A stretch of DNA of 24,001 bases from Pokkaliibacter sp046614695 (GTDB lineage: Bacteria; Pseudomonadota; Gammaproteobacteria; Pseudomonadales; Balneatricaceae). Numbering within the stretch: position 1 is the stretch's first letter; each line of letters begins with the position of its first letter. A program made the position numbers and the translations under genes. The notes beneath the pieces are model-generated. The model did no database searches. It was given only the letters and a program-made list of their open reading frames with translations, and was not told where the DNA came from. Positions 7,874-16,018 of the stretch are shown here, one piece after another. The stretch lies in NCBI RefSeq assembly GCF_046614695.1, contig NZ_JBKKHQ010000018.1:1-24001 (forward strand), given 5' to 3'.

Positions 7874-8854
7874 GTGATAAAGGTAGAGCACCTTTCACGT
7901 CGTTACGGTGACTTTGTCGCAGTCAAGGACGTGTCCTTCGAAATTGGTCATGGCGAAATTGTGGGTTTGCTCGGCCATAACGGTGCCGGCAAAACCACCA
8001 TCATGAAGATGATTACAGGGTATCTGGAGCCCTCGGACGGGCAGATCTGGTTTAACCAGCAACCCTTCGATGAAGCGCCTTCGCAGGCGAAATCCCATAT
8101 TGGCTATCTGCCGGAGAATTTGCCGGTCTACCCTGATCTGACGGTGGCGGACTATCTGTTATTTACCGCGCGGCTTCGTGGCCTGGAAGGGCAGGAAGGC
8201 CTGCAGGCGGTGCGCCGGGCCATCAGTGATACGGAACTGGAAGCCAAGGTGCTGTCGCCGATTGCGACGCTTTCCCGAGGCTATAAGCAGCGCGTGGGCG
8301 TGGCGCAGGCTATTTTGCATAACCCGCGATTGCTGATTCTCGATGAGCCAACCAACGGTTTGGACCCTCAGCAAACCCAGGCGATGCGAACACTGCTTAA
8401 GCGCTTGTCGGCGAATGCCACGGTGGTGCTATCGACGCACATCATGCAGGAAGTCGAAGCTATTTGTGACCGGGTGCTGATGATGCGCCAAGGTGAAATG
8501 GTGCTGGATGAGCGTCTTGAAAACCTGCGTCAGGCGGGGGCGTTACTGGTGTCCACCTCACTGGCGCCGGCGCAGTGGCAGCAGCTCAGACTCTCAGGTC
8601 TGAATTTCCGTCAGGACCAGCTGGTGCAGGATCATGCTTCTGTCTCAGCCAGCGGTCAGCAACACCGCTACGATTACCGCTTGCATCTGGAGTCCGGCTT
8701 ATCGAGTGAAACCGTTAATGAACTGGCGGCGTCGCTAAACAGCGTGCTGCATCAGCAAGGCGCCCAGACGTATCAACTCAGTCCTGAACGGCGCGACCTT
8801 GAAAGCCTGTTCCGCGAAGTGAACGAAGGTCGGGAGGTCAGCCATGCAGCCTAA
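7874..8854 (+). CDS. GldA-like ABC transporter ATP-binding protein
   Basis: A 326-residue ATPase. Walker A is GHNGAGKTT (34-42, Lys40), the ABC signature is LSRGYKQR (133-140), Walker B is LLILDEP (Asp157, Glu158) followed by the D-loop, and the switch His is in VLSTHIMQE. It belongs to the ABC-2 (NodI/NosF/GldA) type, which normally pairs with six-helix permeases. The C-terminal 100 residues are an accessory region. The GTG at 7874 is chosen because AAGGAG (7861-7866) lies seven bases upstream; the ATG at 7856 and TTG at 7850 lie in front of or across that site. Its stop overlaps the next gene by 11 bases, so the two are translationally coupled. The 7636-7849 gap upstream holds no gene that can be supported. 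Confidence 0.93.
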   Translation: MIKVEHLSRRYGDFVAVKDVSFEIGHGEIVGLLGHNGAGKTTIMKMITGYLEPSDGQIWFNQQPFDEAPSQAKSHIGYLPENLPVYPDLTVADYLLFTARLRGLEGQEGLQAVRRAISDTELEAKVLSPIATLSRGYKQRVGVAQAILHNPRLLILDEPTNGLDPQQTQAMRTLLKRLSANATVVLSTHIMQEVEAICDRVLMMRQGEMVLDERLENLRQAGALLVSTSLAPAQWQQLRLSGLNFRQDQLVQDHASVSASGQQHRYDYRLHLESGLSSETVNELAASLNSVLHQQGAQTYQLSPERRDLESLFREVNEGREVSHAA

Positions 8855-11765
8855 GGCTCTGAGTGCAGTCGTAAAAAAAGAGCTGCTTCAGTTCTTCGCA
8901 TCGCCCATTGCGTATCTTTTTCTGGCGGCCTTTGCTGCCATCAGCCTCTTTGTTTTCTTCTGGGGTGATGCCTTCTTCGCCCGCAATCTGGCAGATGTCA
9001 GGCCTCTGTTTGAATGGATGCCGGTATTGCTGATTTTCCTCTCGGCAGCGCTCACCATGCGCATGTGGAGTGATGAACGCAAAACCGGCACTCTGGAGTT
9101 TGTGCATACCTTGCCGGTCGCTAACTGGCAGTTTGTGCTGGGTAAATTCCTTGCCTGTATCGTGCTGCTGGCGCTGGCTTTGGTACTCACGCTACCATTG
9201 CCCATCACTGTTAACCTGATGTCCCCCATTGATTGGGGCCCTGTCTGGTCCGCTTATCTGGCAACGCTGCTGCTCGGCGGTACTTATATTGCCCTGGGTC
9301 TTTTCATCAGTGCTCATACCCAGAACCAGATTGTCAGCCTGATGCTGACTGTCCTTGTCGGTGGGGTGTTGTATTTCCTTGGCTCGCCGATGCTGACGGA
9401 TCTGACCTCCGAGCCGCTGGCCAGCATCCTGCGGGATCTGGGCACCGGCTCACGGTTTGAATCCATCGCCCGTGGTGTGCTGGATGTACGTGACCTCTAT
9501 TACTACCTGAGCCTGATAGTGATCTTCCTCGGCCTGAATCTCTGGGGGCTGGAGCGTGAGCGCTGGGCTGCCACGGGGGATCGTCATCACCATGCGCTCT
9601 GGCGTCGTGGCACAGCGCTGGTCGTGATCAACCTGCTGCTGGCGAATGTCTGGCTGGCGCCTCTGACGTCGCTGCGTCTGGACATGACCCAGGGCAATCG
9701 CTTCTCCCTGAGTGACGTCAGCTACAACTATCTTTCCCGCCTGCATGAGCCGCTGGTGATCAAGGCGTATTTCTCTCAGAAAACCCATCCGTTGCTCGCG
9801 CCACTGGTGCCTCAGTTGAAAGACCTGCTGCACGAGTATGAAGTGGCCGGTAAGGGCAAGGTGCGGGTTGAGTTTATTGACCCCACTCAGGATCAGAAAG
9901 CGGCGGAAGAGGCGGCCAGCAACTACGGCATTAAGCCGGTGCCTTTCCAGGTTTCCGGGCGTTATCAGGCCTCTGTCGTGAATGCGTACTTTAACGTGGT
10001 GGTGAGCTACGGCGGTGAATTCCAGACCCTGTCCTATAAGGACTTCATCGATATGCAGCGCGGTACCAACGGCAATGTTGATGTTAGTCTGCGCAATCCT
10101 GAATACGACATGACCCGCGCCATCAAACGCGTGCTTTATGCCTATCAGACCAAAGGTGATCTCTACAAAAACCTGCCGGATGACCTGAACCTGACGGCCT
10201 ATGTGTCAGATGACAGTACCTTGCCGCAACAGCTGGTGAGTTTTCGGCAGCAACTGACCGATGAGCTTAAGGCGCTCTCCAAAAAAGCGGACGGCAAGCT
10301 CAATATCACCTGGGTTGATCCCAACAAGGATGCCAGCGCCGCTGCGCAAATGAAGAAAGAGTGGGGCTTCAAACCCATGATGGCGAGCCTGGTCAATACC
10401 ACGCCGTTCTACTTCTACCTGACGCTGGATGATGGCAAGCAGGGCATGCCGCTGCAATTGCCGGCAAACCTTAATGCCAAAGGTATCGATACCATGGTGG
10501 AAACCGGGGTTAAACATTTTGGTACGGGGCTGATGCACAGCGTGGCGCTGGTGACGCCTGCCTATAATCCCATGGGAGGTGGCACCAGTTTCCAGCAGGC
10601 GAAGGATCAACTGTCCCAGAACTACAACGTGATTGATACCGACCTGAAAGACGGTGTGGTGCCTGCTGCCGCGGAAGCGCTGCTGGTGATGGCGCCGGAT
10701 AACCTGGATGACAAACAGCGTTTTGCCATAGACCAGTATCTGATGAAGGGCGGTACGGTGCTGCTCAGTACGTCACCTTATGAAGTCAGCATCGATCAGC
10801 AGGGGCTGCATGCCAGTAAGCATAAGTCCGGTCTGGAAGACTGGCTGAAAGGCTACGGTATCAGCTTTGAGAATGATCTGGTGATGGACCCGCAGAACTC
10901 GCCTTTCCCCATGCCGGTAAACCGCAGCCTCGGTGGCATGCAGGTGCAGGAATGGGTGCAGATGAACTATCCGTACTTTGTCGATGTGCGTCCGCAGGAA
11001 ATGAACGAGAAACTGCCGATTCTGAAAGGCTTGTCTCAGCTGACCTTCCCATGGGCATCCCCCATCCAGATCGACAAGAAGCTGAACAAGGACCGCTCTG
11101 TACAGGTATTGGCCAGCAGTTCAGAGGATGCCTGGCTGTCGGATAAAACCCAGGTACTACCGCAGGTTCGTAATGGCGAAGCCGTGCCTTTCACCCCTGA
11201 AGGTGATCGTAAGCAGGAGCCCCTGGCGATGGTGGTGACCGGCAGCTTCCCGTCCTACTACGCCGATAAGGAAGATCCGCTGCTGAGTAAAGGCACAGCT
11301 TCTGCGGATGAGGGCAAAGGCAAGAACGTCAAAGTGGCGAATACGCCTGACCCACAACAGGGTGCCGGTAAGGATGCCAAGAAAAAAGGGCCTTCCTACT
11401 CTGGCGTCATCAGCCGCTCGCCGGATTCCGCCCGCCTGATTCTGTTTGCATCCAACCATCTGCTGGATGACCAGGTGATGCAGCTTCTGGGCTCCGCCAA
11501 CGGCAGCCACTACACCAACTCACTCTCGGCGCTGCAGAACACGGTGGACTGGAGCGTGGAAGATGATGGTCTGCTGTCCATTCGTGCCCGCGATGTTAAC
11601 AGCCGCACGCTGCCCGCCATGAGTGATACGTCACGCAAGGAAGTGGAGTACCTGAACTACTTCCTGGCCATGGCGCTGGTGCTGGTGATCTTCGTGGTGG
11701 TGCGTGTACGTCAACGTCGTCGACTGCACCGTTACTCTGCTCTGCTGTTAGGAGGTCAGGCATGA
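8844..11765 (+). CDS. Fused GldF-type ABC-2 permease and GldG-type auxiliary protein
   Basis: A 973-residue inner-membrane protein. Residues about 17-240 form an ABC-2 permease with six hydrophobic segments, including WMPVLLIFLSAALTMRMW and the motif TGTLEFVHTLPV. A further helix at about 253-270 leads into TQGNRFSLSD, the hallmark start of the GldG/ABC-auxiliary domain. About 650 periplasmic residues follow, and the protein ends in one more helix (about 938-958) and an Arg-rich cytoplasmic tail. In Flavobacterium GldF and GldG are separate proteins; here they are one chain. A Lys/Ala/Gly-rich insertion lies at about residues 820-850. GGGAGG lies before the ATG. It overlaps both neighbours. 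The substrate is unknown. Confidence 0.9.
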   Translation: MQPKALSAVVKKELLQFFASPIAYLFLAAFAAISLFVFFWGDAFFARNLADVRPLFEWMPVLLIFLSAALTMRMWSDERKTGTLEFVHTLPVANWQFVLGKFLACIVLLALALVLTLPLPITVNLMSPIDWGPVWSAYLATLLLGGTYIALGLFISAHTQNQIVSLMLTVLVGGVLYFLGSPMLTDLTSEPLASILRDLGTGSRFESIARGVLDVRDLYYYLSLIVIFLGLNLWGLERERWAATGDRHHHALWRRGTALVVINLLLANVWLAPLTSLRLDMTQGNRFSLSDVSYNYLSRLHEPLVIKAYFSQKTHPLLAPLVPQLKDLLHEYEVAGKGKVRVEFIDPTQDQKAAEEAASNYGIKPVPFQVSGRYQASVVNAYFNVVVSYGGEFQTLSYKDFIDMQRGTNGNVDVSLRNPEYDMTRAIKRVLYAYQTKGDLYKNLPDDLNLTAYVSDDSTLPQQLVSFRQQLTDELKALSKKADGKLNITWVDPNKDASAAAQMKKEWGFKPMMASLVNTTPFYFYLTLDDGKQGMPLQLPANLNAKGIDTMVETGVKHFGTGLMHSVALVTPAYNPMGGGTSFQQAKDQLSQNYNVIDTDLKDGVVPAAAEALLVMAPDNLDDKQRFAIDQYLMKGGTVLLSTSPYEVSIDQQGLHASKHKSGLEDWLKGYGISFENDLVMDPQNSPFPMPVNRSLGGMQVQEWVQMNYPYFVDVRPQEMNEKLPILKGLSQLTFPWASPIQIDKKLNKDRSVQVLASSSEDAWLSDKTQVLPQVRNGEAVPFTPEGDRKQEPLAMVVTGSFPSYYADKEDPLLSKGTASADEGKGKNVKVANTPDPQQGAGKDAKKKGPSYSGVISRSPDSARLILFASNHLLDDQVMQLLGSANGSHYTNSLSALQNTVDWSVEDDGLLSIRARDVNSRTLPAMSDTSRKEVEYLNYFLAMALVLVIFVVVRVRQRRRLHRYSALLLGGQA

Positions 11766-12913
11766 AAAAGCCCCAGAGCAACACATCCATGAACATGCCT
11801 TCTGCAGGCAGGAAACTCCGGGTGAATAAGCTGGTGCCGGTGTTGGCCGTGGCCTTGCTGGTACAGGCAGGGCTGGTCGCGGCGGCTTACTGGCCGGACA
11901 ATGACAGCGCGAATCAGGGGCCATGGCTCAGCTTCAAGCCCGGGAAAATTTCCGAGGTGGTGATTTCTGATGGCAAGCAAAGCACTCACCTGATTCAGAA
12001 GGATAAGCAATGGCAGGTCAAAGAGCTGGGTATGCCAGCCAATCAGCAGCAGCTGGAGACCATGCTGAACCAGCTCGCAGACGAGCATCCGGGCTGGCCA
12101 TCGGCCACCTCGGATGAGGCGAAAAAACGCTTCAAGGTTGCTGAGAAATCCTTCGAGCGCAAGATCGAGCTTAAAAACGGCGATAAGGACGATGCAGTGG
12201 TTTATCTGGGGACTTCGCCCCATTACGGCCATGTCTACGGTCGCCGTGAAGGGGATAAGGATGTGATGAACCTGAGCTTTAACAGCTATCAGGCGCCTGC
12301 AGACCCCCATGAGTGGCTCGACAAGAAAATGCTGCAAGTGACTGCTCAGCCCACCATGGTGACTCTGCCCGACCTGACACTGAGCTACAAAAAAGGGCAG
12401 TGGCAGGAAGAACAGCATCCTGATGTGGCGCTGGATAAAACCAAGGTGGACTCGCTGGTCAATGACCTGAAAGAGCTGGTCATCATCACTCTGGCAGATG
12501 ACAAGCAAACCGCGCGTCTCAATGCTGAGAGCGATGGCTTCAGCGCCACTATGGCCACTCAGGATAAAGCCTATCGCTACACGATCCGCTCGCTGGACAA
12601 GGACAACTGGTTTATCCGTCGGGAAGACCAGAAATCCTGGTTCAAGTTCAGCAGCTACATCGCCAAGGAGCTGCAGGGCATGACGCTTGCCAAGCTGGAG
12701 AAAGACCAGCCAGCAACAGCCAACGCGGCGAAGGGGTCTGACACGGGGGAAGCCGACAAGGGGCAACCCTCGCCAACGGCAGAGCCCGTAGCGCCGCCTT
12801 ACAGCGCGCCCAATATCTCGGCGGATAGCAAAAAAACCGATGCCTCATCGCAACATGCGGCAACGGATTCCGCCAGACCCGCCGATGCAAAACACTCCAG
12901 TGTCGCCGGATAA
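11762..12913 (+). CDS. DUF4340 membrane-anchored protein of the Gld-type ABC operon
   Basis: A 383-residue protein with a single N-terminal hydrophobic anchor (about 23-43, KLVPVLAVALLVQAGLVAAA) and a long periplasmic part. The repeated pattern of short strands around dGKQSTHLIQKDKQWQVKEL matches DUF4340, a family usually encoded beside GldA/GldFG genes. The last 65 residues are rich in Ala, Pro, Ser, Lys and Asp and look disordered; they are probably a linker or tail. The start codon overlaps the stop of the permease gene (ATGA) and has AGGAGG upstream, so expression is coupled. The function is unknown. Confidence 0.88.
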   Translation: MKKPQSNTSMNMPSAGRKLRVNKLVPVLAVALLVQAGLVAAAYWPDNDSANQGPWLSFKPGKISEVVISDGKQSTHLIQKDKQWQVKELGMPANQQQLETMLNQLADEHPGWPSATSDEAKKRFKVAEKSFERKIELKNGDKDDAVVYLGTSPHYGHVYGRREGDKDVMNLSFNSYQAPADPHEWLDKKMLQVTAQPTMVTLPDLTLSYKKGQWQEEQHPDVALDKTKVDSLVNDLKELVIITLADDKQTARLNAESDGFSATMATQDKAYRYTIRSLDKDNWFIRREDQKSWFKFSSYIAKELQGMTLAKLEKDQPATANAAKGSDTGEADKGQPSPTAEPVAPPYSAPNISADSKKTDASSQHAATDSARPADAKHSSVAG

Positions 12914-13219
12914 CGGTCAGTGAAGCAGGTGCGGCGGTCGCTTTCTCCGCCGTCGCCTGCACCTTCACACGCGGTGCTGTCTGAGGGCACTGCATGATCA
13001 TGAGTTACTCTTAGCGCGACTTCGGGTCAGCCTTGTGCTGGCCCGCTTTTTATCTGGCCGCTGGCATTACCCCGGTGACTTCCCTCCGCCATGATTGCCT
13101 GTTGGCCATTAGCAGCTTTGATTCGCCTGAATCCGGCATGCTGGCTACACTTTTTCCGCTTTCTGCCAGAGTGCTGGCATGTACTCTGGGTTCATAGTCG
13201 TAAATCAATGAGGCAATCG
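12914..13219. other. Non-coding gap with a large imperfect hairpin and a terminator
   Basis: No gene is supported in these 306 bases. At 12925-12960 gcagg...ggcgg pairs with ccgcc...cctgc, forming an imperfect GC-rich hairpin right after the DUF4340 stop, without a T-run. A true terminator follows at 13023-13051. The remainder to 13219 is probably the promoter region of the ACT-domain gene, but no clear promoter could be picked. Confidence 0.6.
13023..13051 (+). terminator. Intrinsic terminator of the Gld-type ABC operon
   Basis: cgggtcagc - cttgt - gctggcccg forms a 9-bp stem with one T-G wobble, followed by c and five T. Confidence 0.8.
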
Positions 13220-13645
13220 ATGACTGTATCTGCTGTACCTTCCCAAACCGGTCCGGTGACGGCGCTGGATGAACTACTGCGCTCCATGTCACCGCGATTG
13301 AATGCGGGTGTTTATGTCTATGCCCGGGTACCTCATGAAGCTGCGATTCCCGCTTCAACCCTCATGATGATGCGCGAACATGAGGCAACGACCCTGATTG
13401 TGCCCGAGCACGAGGCATCGGCACTGGGGATCAGCCCGATGTTTCGTTGTGAGTGGATTACTTTGGAGGTGAACTCTGCCCTTGAAGCTGTGGGCCTGAC
13501 CGCGGCCTTTGCCAGGGCGCTGGGCGAAGCAAATATCAGCTGTAATGTGGTGGCGGGGGCCGATCATGACCATATTTTCGTGCCTGCCGGTGAGGGCGAC
13601 AATGCACTGGCGGTATTGCAGGCTCTGCAGCAACGCTCGGCATGA
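13220..13645 (+). CDS. ACT-domain protein (DUF2241 / ACT_3-ACT_7 type)
   Basis: A 141-residue protein. LLRSMSPRLNAGVYVYA at the start, then the C-terminal block CEWITLEVNSALEAVGLTAAF and ISCNVVAGADHDHIFVP, are characteristic of the small stand-alone ACT-like family. ACT domains bind amino acids or other small ligands; the ligand and target here are unknown. The ATG at 13220 has GAGG six bases upstream. Longer frames starting at 13091 or 13208 would put that site inside the gene and add a non-conserved extension. It stands alone, with a lipoprotein gene 113 bases downstream. Confidence 0.87.
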   Translation: MTVSAVPSQTGPVTALDELLRSMSPRLNAGVYVYARVPHEAAIPASTLMMMREHEATTLIVPEHEASALGISPMFRCEWITLEVNSALEAVGLTAAFARALGEANISCNVVAGADHDHIFVPAGEGDNALAVLQALQQRSA

Positions 13646-13758
13646 TTTGATCCTGATTTTTTGCTATCTGACTCGTCTGACCCCAAATAGCCACGGCGGG
13701 GCTTTGCCGAACACCGGACGCCTCGTTGAGATGATTTGCCCGGTTCAAGGAGTCGACA

Positions 13759-14250
13759 ATGCGCCTGGGAATTTGTGCTGTTCTGGTTCTGTTATTAACT
13801 GCCTGTGGTTACCGGCCGACGCCGGAAGAAACTCCCCCTGAAACCCTGAGTTACAGCAGTGGTGCCTGTTACGGTGCCTGCCCGCAATTTCATGCGGTAA
13901 TCGATGAGTTTGGTGAGCTGGTGTATTCCGGTGGCGAGGATTCGGCGACCGAAGGGGTGAATCACCGCGACCTCGGCAAACCCGCCTTTGATCAGGTCAG
14001 GGCGGCGCTGGTTCAGGCCCAGTTCTCCAGCCTGCCTGCGGCCATTACTCCGGCCAATCCTGCTGCGTGCGGACACTATCGTACCGATGCGCCGACCGTT
14101 GAAATATCTGCCTTCGTCGACCAGCAGCTCACTAAGGTGACGTATTACACCGGCTGTAACGGCACCCCCGAAGTGGAGCGTGTTAAAACCCTGGCAGAAA
14201 CACTCAGACAGACTCTGGGGCTTGATGAACTCTCTCGCGGCAGTCAGTAG
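13759..14250 (+). CDS. DUF6438-type lipoprotein
   Basis: A 163-residue protein with a lipoprotein signal: a short hydrophobic segment ending in LLTAC (Cys16). The motif SSGACYGACPQFHAVIDEFGELVYSG matches the DUF6438 core (xGxCxGxCPxY/F), and two further cysteines (AACGHY, YTGCNG) may form disulfides in the periplasm. The residue after the lipid-bearing Cys is Gly, not Asp, which favours outer-membrane sorting under the usual rule. AAGGAG lies upstream of the ATG. The function is unknown. The next gene is also a lipoprotein, 96 bases downstream. Confidence 0.82.
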   Translation: MRLGICAVLVLLLTACGYRPTPEETPPETLSYSSGACYGACPQFHAVIDEFGELVYSGGEDSATEGVNHRDLGKPAFDQVRAALVQAQFSSLPAAITPANPAACGHYRTDAPTVEISAFVDQQLTKVTYYTGCNGTPEVERVKTLAETLRQTLGLDELSRGSQ

Positions 14251-14346
14251 ATAAGGCGTGGCAGTCAGCCCTGAGCGGTTCACAAGATAGGACAAGCAAA
14301 GGCTTATCCTCACGCATCGGGGCGACTGAACTGGAAAGGAGTTCCT

Positions 14347-14955
14347 ATGAAATGTCTACATGCGCCGCTGTTTTCCTGCCTGCTGGTCAGTCTTACCGCC
14401 TGCGCTGGCCAAACCCCGTCACCGGATGAGCAAACGCCGGTCAACAAAGCCGATACCACCCTCAAACCTGATGCGCCTGCTGCTCAAGGCAGTGACGGTG
14501 TGCCACTGAGTGCTTCCGGCACCACGCCGATTCTGACCACCGAAGGCTATGGCCCGGTGCGCTTTGGTATGACGGTCGGTGAGCTTGAGCAGACTCTGGG
14601 CTTTCATGCCGAGAATGAATCACTTTCGCCTGACCCCGCCTGTCATTACATCCGCATTGAAAGCCTGCCCGAAACCCGCTTTATGGTGGAAAACGACATC
14701 ATCACCCGTGCCGAGGTTGGCAAGGGAATTCCTACCGTGGTGGGCGTGACCGTGGGGACCAAAGTGCCAGACCCCAAAAGCCTAGCTCCAACCCCGAAAA
14801 TCCTGCCGCACAAGTATGAGGATGACGCCCACTATCTGGTGTTTTCCGGTGTCGACAAGCAGCACAGCCTGGTCATGGAAGAGAGTCATGGCGTGATTAC
14901 CAAGATCCGAAGCGGCCTTGAGCCAGCGGTAAGTTATGTTGAAGGCTGCCTCTAA
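14347..14955 (+). CDS. Predicted lipoprotein, unrecognised family
   Basis: A 202-residue protein. The signal ends in LVSLTAC (Cys19) followed by Ala-Gly-Gln, then a 45-residue Pro/Thr/Ala/Asp-rich linker that probably spans away from the membrane. The folded part contains GYGPVRFGMTVGELEQTLG, a motif seen in several small secreted gammaproteobacterial proteins. It is followed by a Cys (DPACHYI) and a second Cys near the end that may pair with it. AGGAG lies five bases before the ATG. No function can be assigned. It might share a transcript with the upstream lipoprotein gene. Confidence 0.8.
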   Translation: MKCLHAPLFSCLLVSLTACAGQTPSPDEQTPVNKADTTLKPDAPAAQGSDGVPLSASGTTPILTTEGYGPVRFGMTVGELEQTLGFHAENESLSPDPACHYIRIESLPETRFMVENDIITRAEVGKGIPTVVGVTVGTKVPDPKSLAPTPKILPHKYEDDAHYLVFSGVDKQHSLVMEESHGVITKIRSGLEPAVSYVEGCL

Positions 14956-14978
14956 AGCTGGTAAACCTTGGTATTAGT

Positions 14979-15006
14979 TTGTCTAACTCATTGATTAGTC
15001 TATAAG
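14979..15006 (+). promoter_or_regulatory. Candidate promoter of the mpgP-gpgS operon
   Basis: TTGTCT (-35) and TATAAG (-10) are 16 bases apart. The predicted start near 15013 falls two bases before the first helix of the structured leader, which supports the call. Confidence 0.45.
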
Positions 15007-15012
15007 TCCTGT

Positions 15013-15169
15013 CCGGTGATCAGGCAGTGCGGCAAAGCGTGTCAGACGCTGTGGCACTGAACCTGCATCACCCATGGGAGACGCTACCTGAAAGCGGAGC
15101 GTAAGAATGCCCGGCGCTATGTCGCCGGGTTTTTCAGCAACACCTGGGGTATCGACACAAGGAGTGACC
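15013..15169 (+). promoter_or_regulatory. Structured 5' leader of mpgP-gpgS: candidate attenuator or riboswitch
   Basis: The predicted RNA has three parts. First is a long near-continuous hairpin: GGTGAT (15015-15020) with ATCACC (15067-15072), CAGG (15021-15024) with CCTG (15062-15065), CAGTGC (15025-15030) with GCACTG (15054-15059), and apical AGCGT (15036-15040) with ACGCT (15046-15050), with internal loop GGCAA/GTG. Second is a hairpin of ACGCT (15081-15085) with AGCGT (15098-15102) or, alternatively, CGCT with AGCG (15093-15096). Third is an intrinsic terminator (15110-15134). AGCGT and ACGCT each occur twice, so partners can be exchanged. The ribosome site AAGGAG (15159-15164) follows. 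It does not match any riboswitch class I can recall with confidence. Confidence 0.5.
15110..15134 (+). terminator. Strong intrinsic terminator upstream of mpgP
   Basis: cccggcg - ctatgt - cgccggg is a perfect GC-only 7-bp stem followed by five T. It either ends the lipoprotein transcript or, if the promoter at 14979 is real, serves as the switch of the mpgP leader. Confidence 0.92.
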
Positions 15170-16018
15170 GTGCAATTACCGGACAATTTGATGATTCTGA
15201 CGGATCTCGATGGCTCCTTGCTGGATCATCATTCCTATGACTGGCAACCCGCGGCCATTTGGCTGGATAACCTGCGTACCAGTGGTATTCCGGTGATTCC
15301 CAACACCAGCAAAACCGCCGCCGAACTTGCCACCCTGCGTGAAGAGCTGGGGCTCGAAGAGATGCCCTGCGTGGTTGAGAACGGCGGACTTGTCCTTCTA
15401 CCGCCTTCCTGGCGGATGATGGCTGATCCCGATCAGAGCAGTGATGGCTGGACACGCATTGTGCTTGGTGCCAGTTACGAGCGCATTCTTGAGGTGCTTT
15501 CCACCATGAAAGGACGCCCCGGAATCGACTTTACCGGCTTTTCTGAGATGGGCGTTTCCGGCGTGTCAGAAACCACAGGTCTGCCCATGGATAAAGCGCG
15601 GCAGGCGCATGCCCGTGAAGCTTCCGAGCCGCTGCTCTGGCATGGCGATGCAAAGGGACTGGCGATGTTTCAACAGGCGTTGGCCGATCAGGGTCTGGCT
15701 TTGACCCGCGGCGGACGTTTTTATCATGTCACCGGCAAGACCAGTAAAGGGGTAGCTCTGGTCTGGCTGGCGGGGCGCTTTGAACAGCGTTTTGGCCAGC
15801 AGCCGCATACCCTGGCTTTCGGCGACGGCGCTAATGATCTGCCAATGTTGGCAGCGGCCCGTACCGGGGTGTTAATTCGCGGGGCTGTCTATCAGCCTGA
15901 CCTTCCTCAAACCATGGATGATCCTTCACGACTTTATGTCACCCGCGCCGAAGGTCCGGCGGGCTGGGTTGAAGGGGTGGAGTACTGGCTGGCGCACGGC
16001 CTGGGAGTTTCGCAATGA
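15170..16018 (+). CDS. mpgP: MpgP-family (mannosyl/glucosyl)-3-phosphoglycerate phosphatase
   Basis: A 282-residue HAD phosphatase of the Cof/MPGP subfamily (IIB cap). The nucleophile motif is LTDLDGS (Asp12, Asp14), motif II is NTSKTAAEL, the conserved Lys is in GKTSKGVAL, and motif IV is FGDGANDLPM (Asp219, Asp223). The cap contains GLPMDKARQAHAREASEPLLW, a strong MpgP signature. It removes the phosphate from glycosyl-3-phosphoglycerate to give the compatible solute. Because the partner gene resembles a glucosyl synthase, the likely substrate is glucosyl-3-phosphoglycerate (a GpgP role). The GTG at 15170 has AAGGAG five bases upstream; a longer frame from 15107 would run through the terminator. 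The stop overlaps the next start (ATGA). Confidence 0.9.
   Translation: MQLPDNLMILTDLDGSLLDHHSYDWQPAAIWLDNLRTSGIPVIPNTSKTAAELATLREELGLEEMPCVVENGGLVLLPPSWRMMADPDQSSDGWTRIVLGASYERILEVLSTMKGRPGIDFTGFSEMGVSGVSETTGLPMDKARQAHAREASEPLLWHGDAKGLAMFQQALADQGLALTRGGRFYHVTGKTSKGVALVWLAGRFEQRFGQQPHTLAFGDGANDLPMLAAARTGVLIRGAVYQPDLPQTMDDPSRLYVTRAEGPAGWVEGVEYWLAHGLGVSQ

Noticed and set aside
11756..12766. 336-residue minus-strand frame opposite the DUF4340 gene
   Set aside because: The plus-strand gene is supported by a coupled start, a strong ribosome site and family sequence; the antisense protein shows no domain.
15107..15169. Upstream extension of the phosphatase gene
   Set aside because: The frame would run through a strong terminator and lacks a ribosome site; the GTG at 15170 has an ideal AAGGAG.
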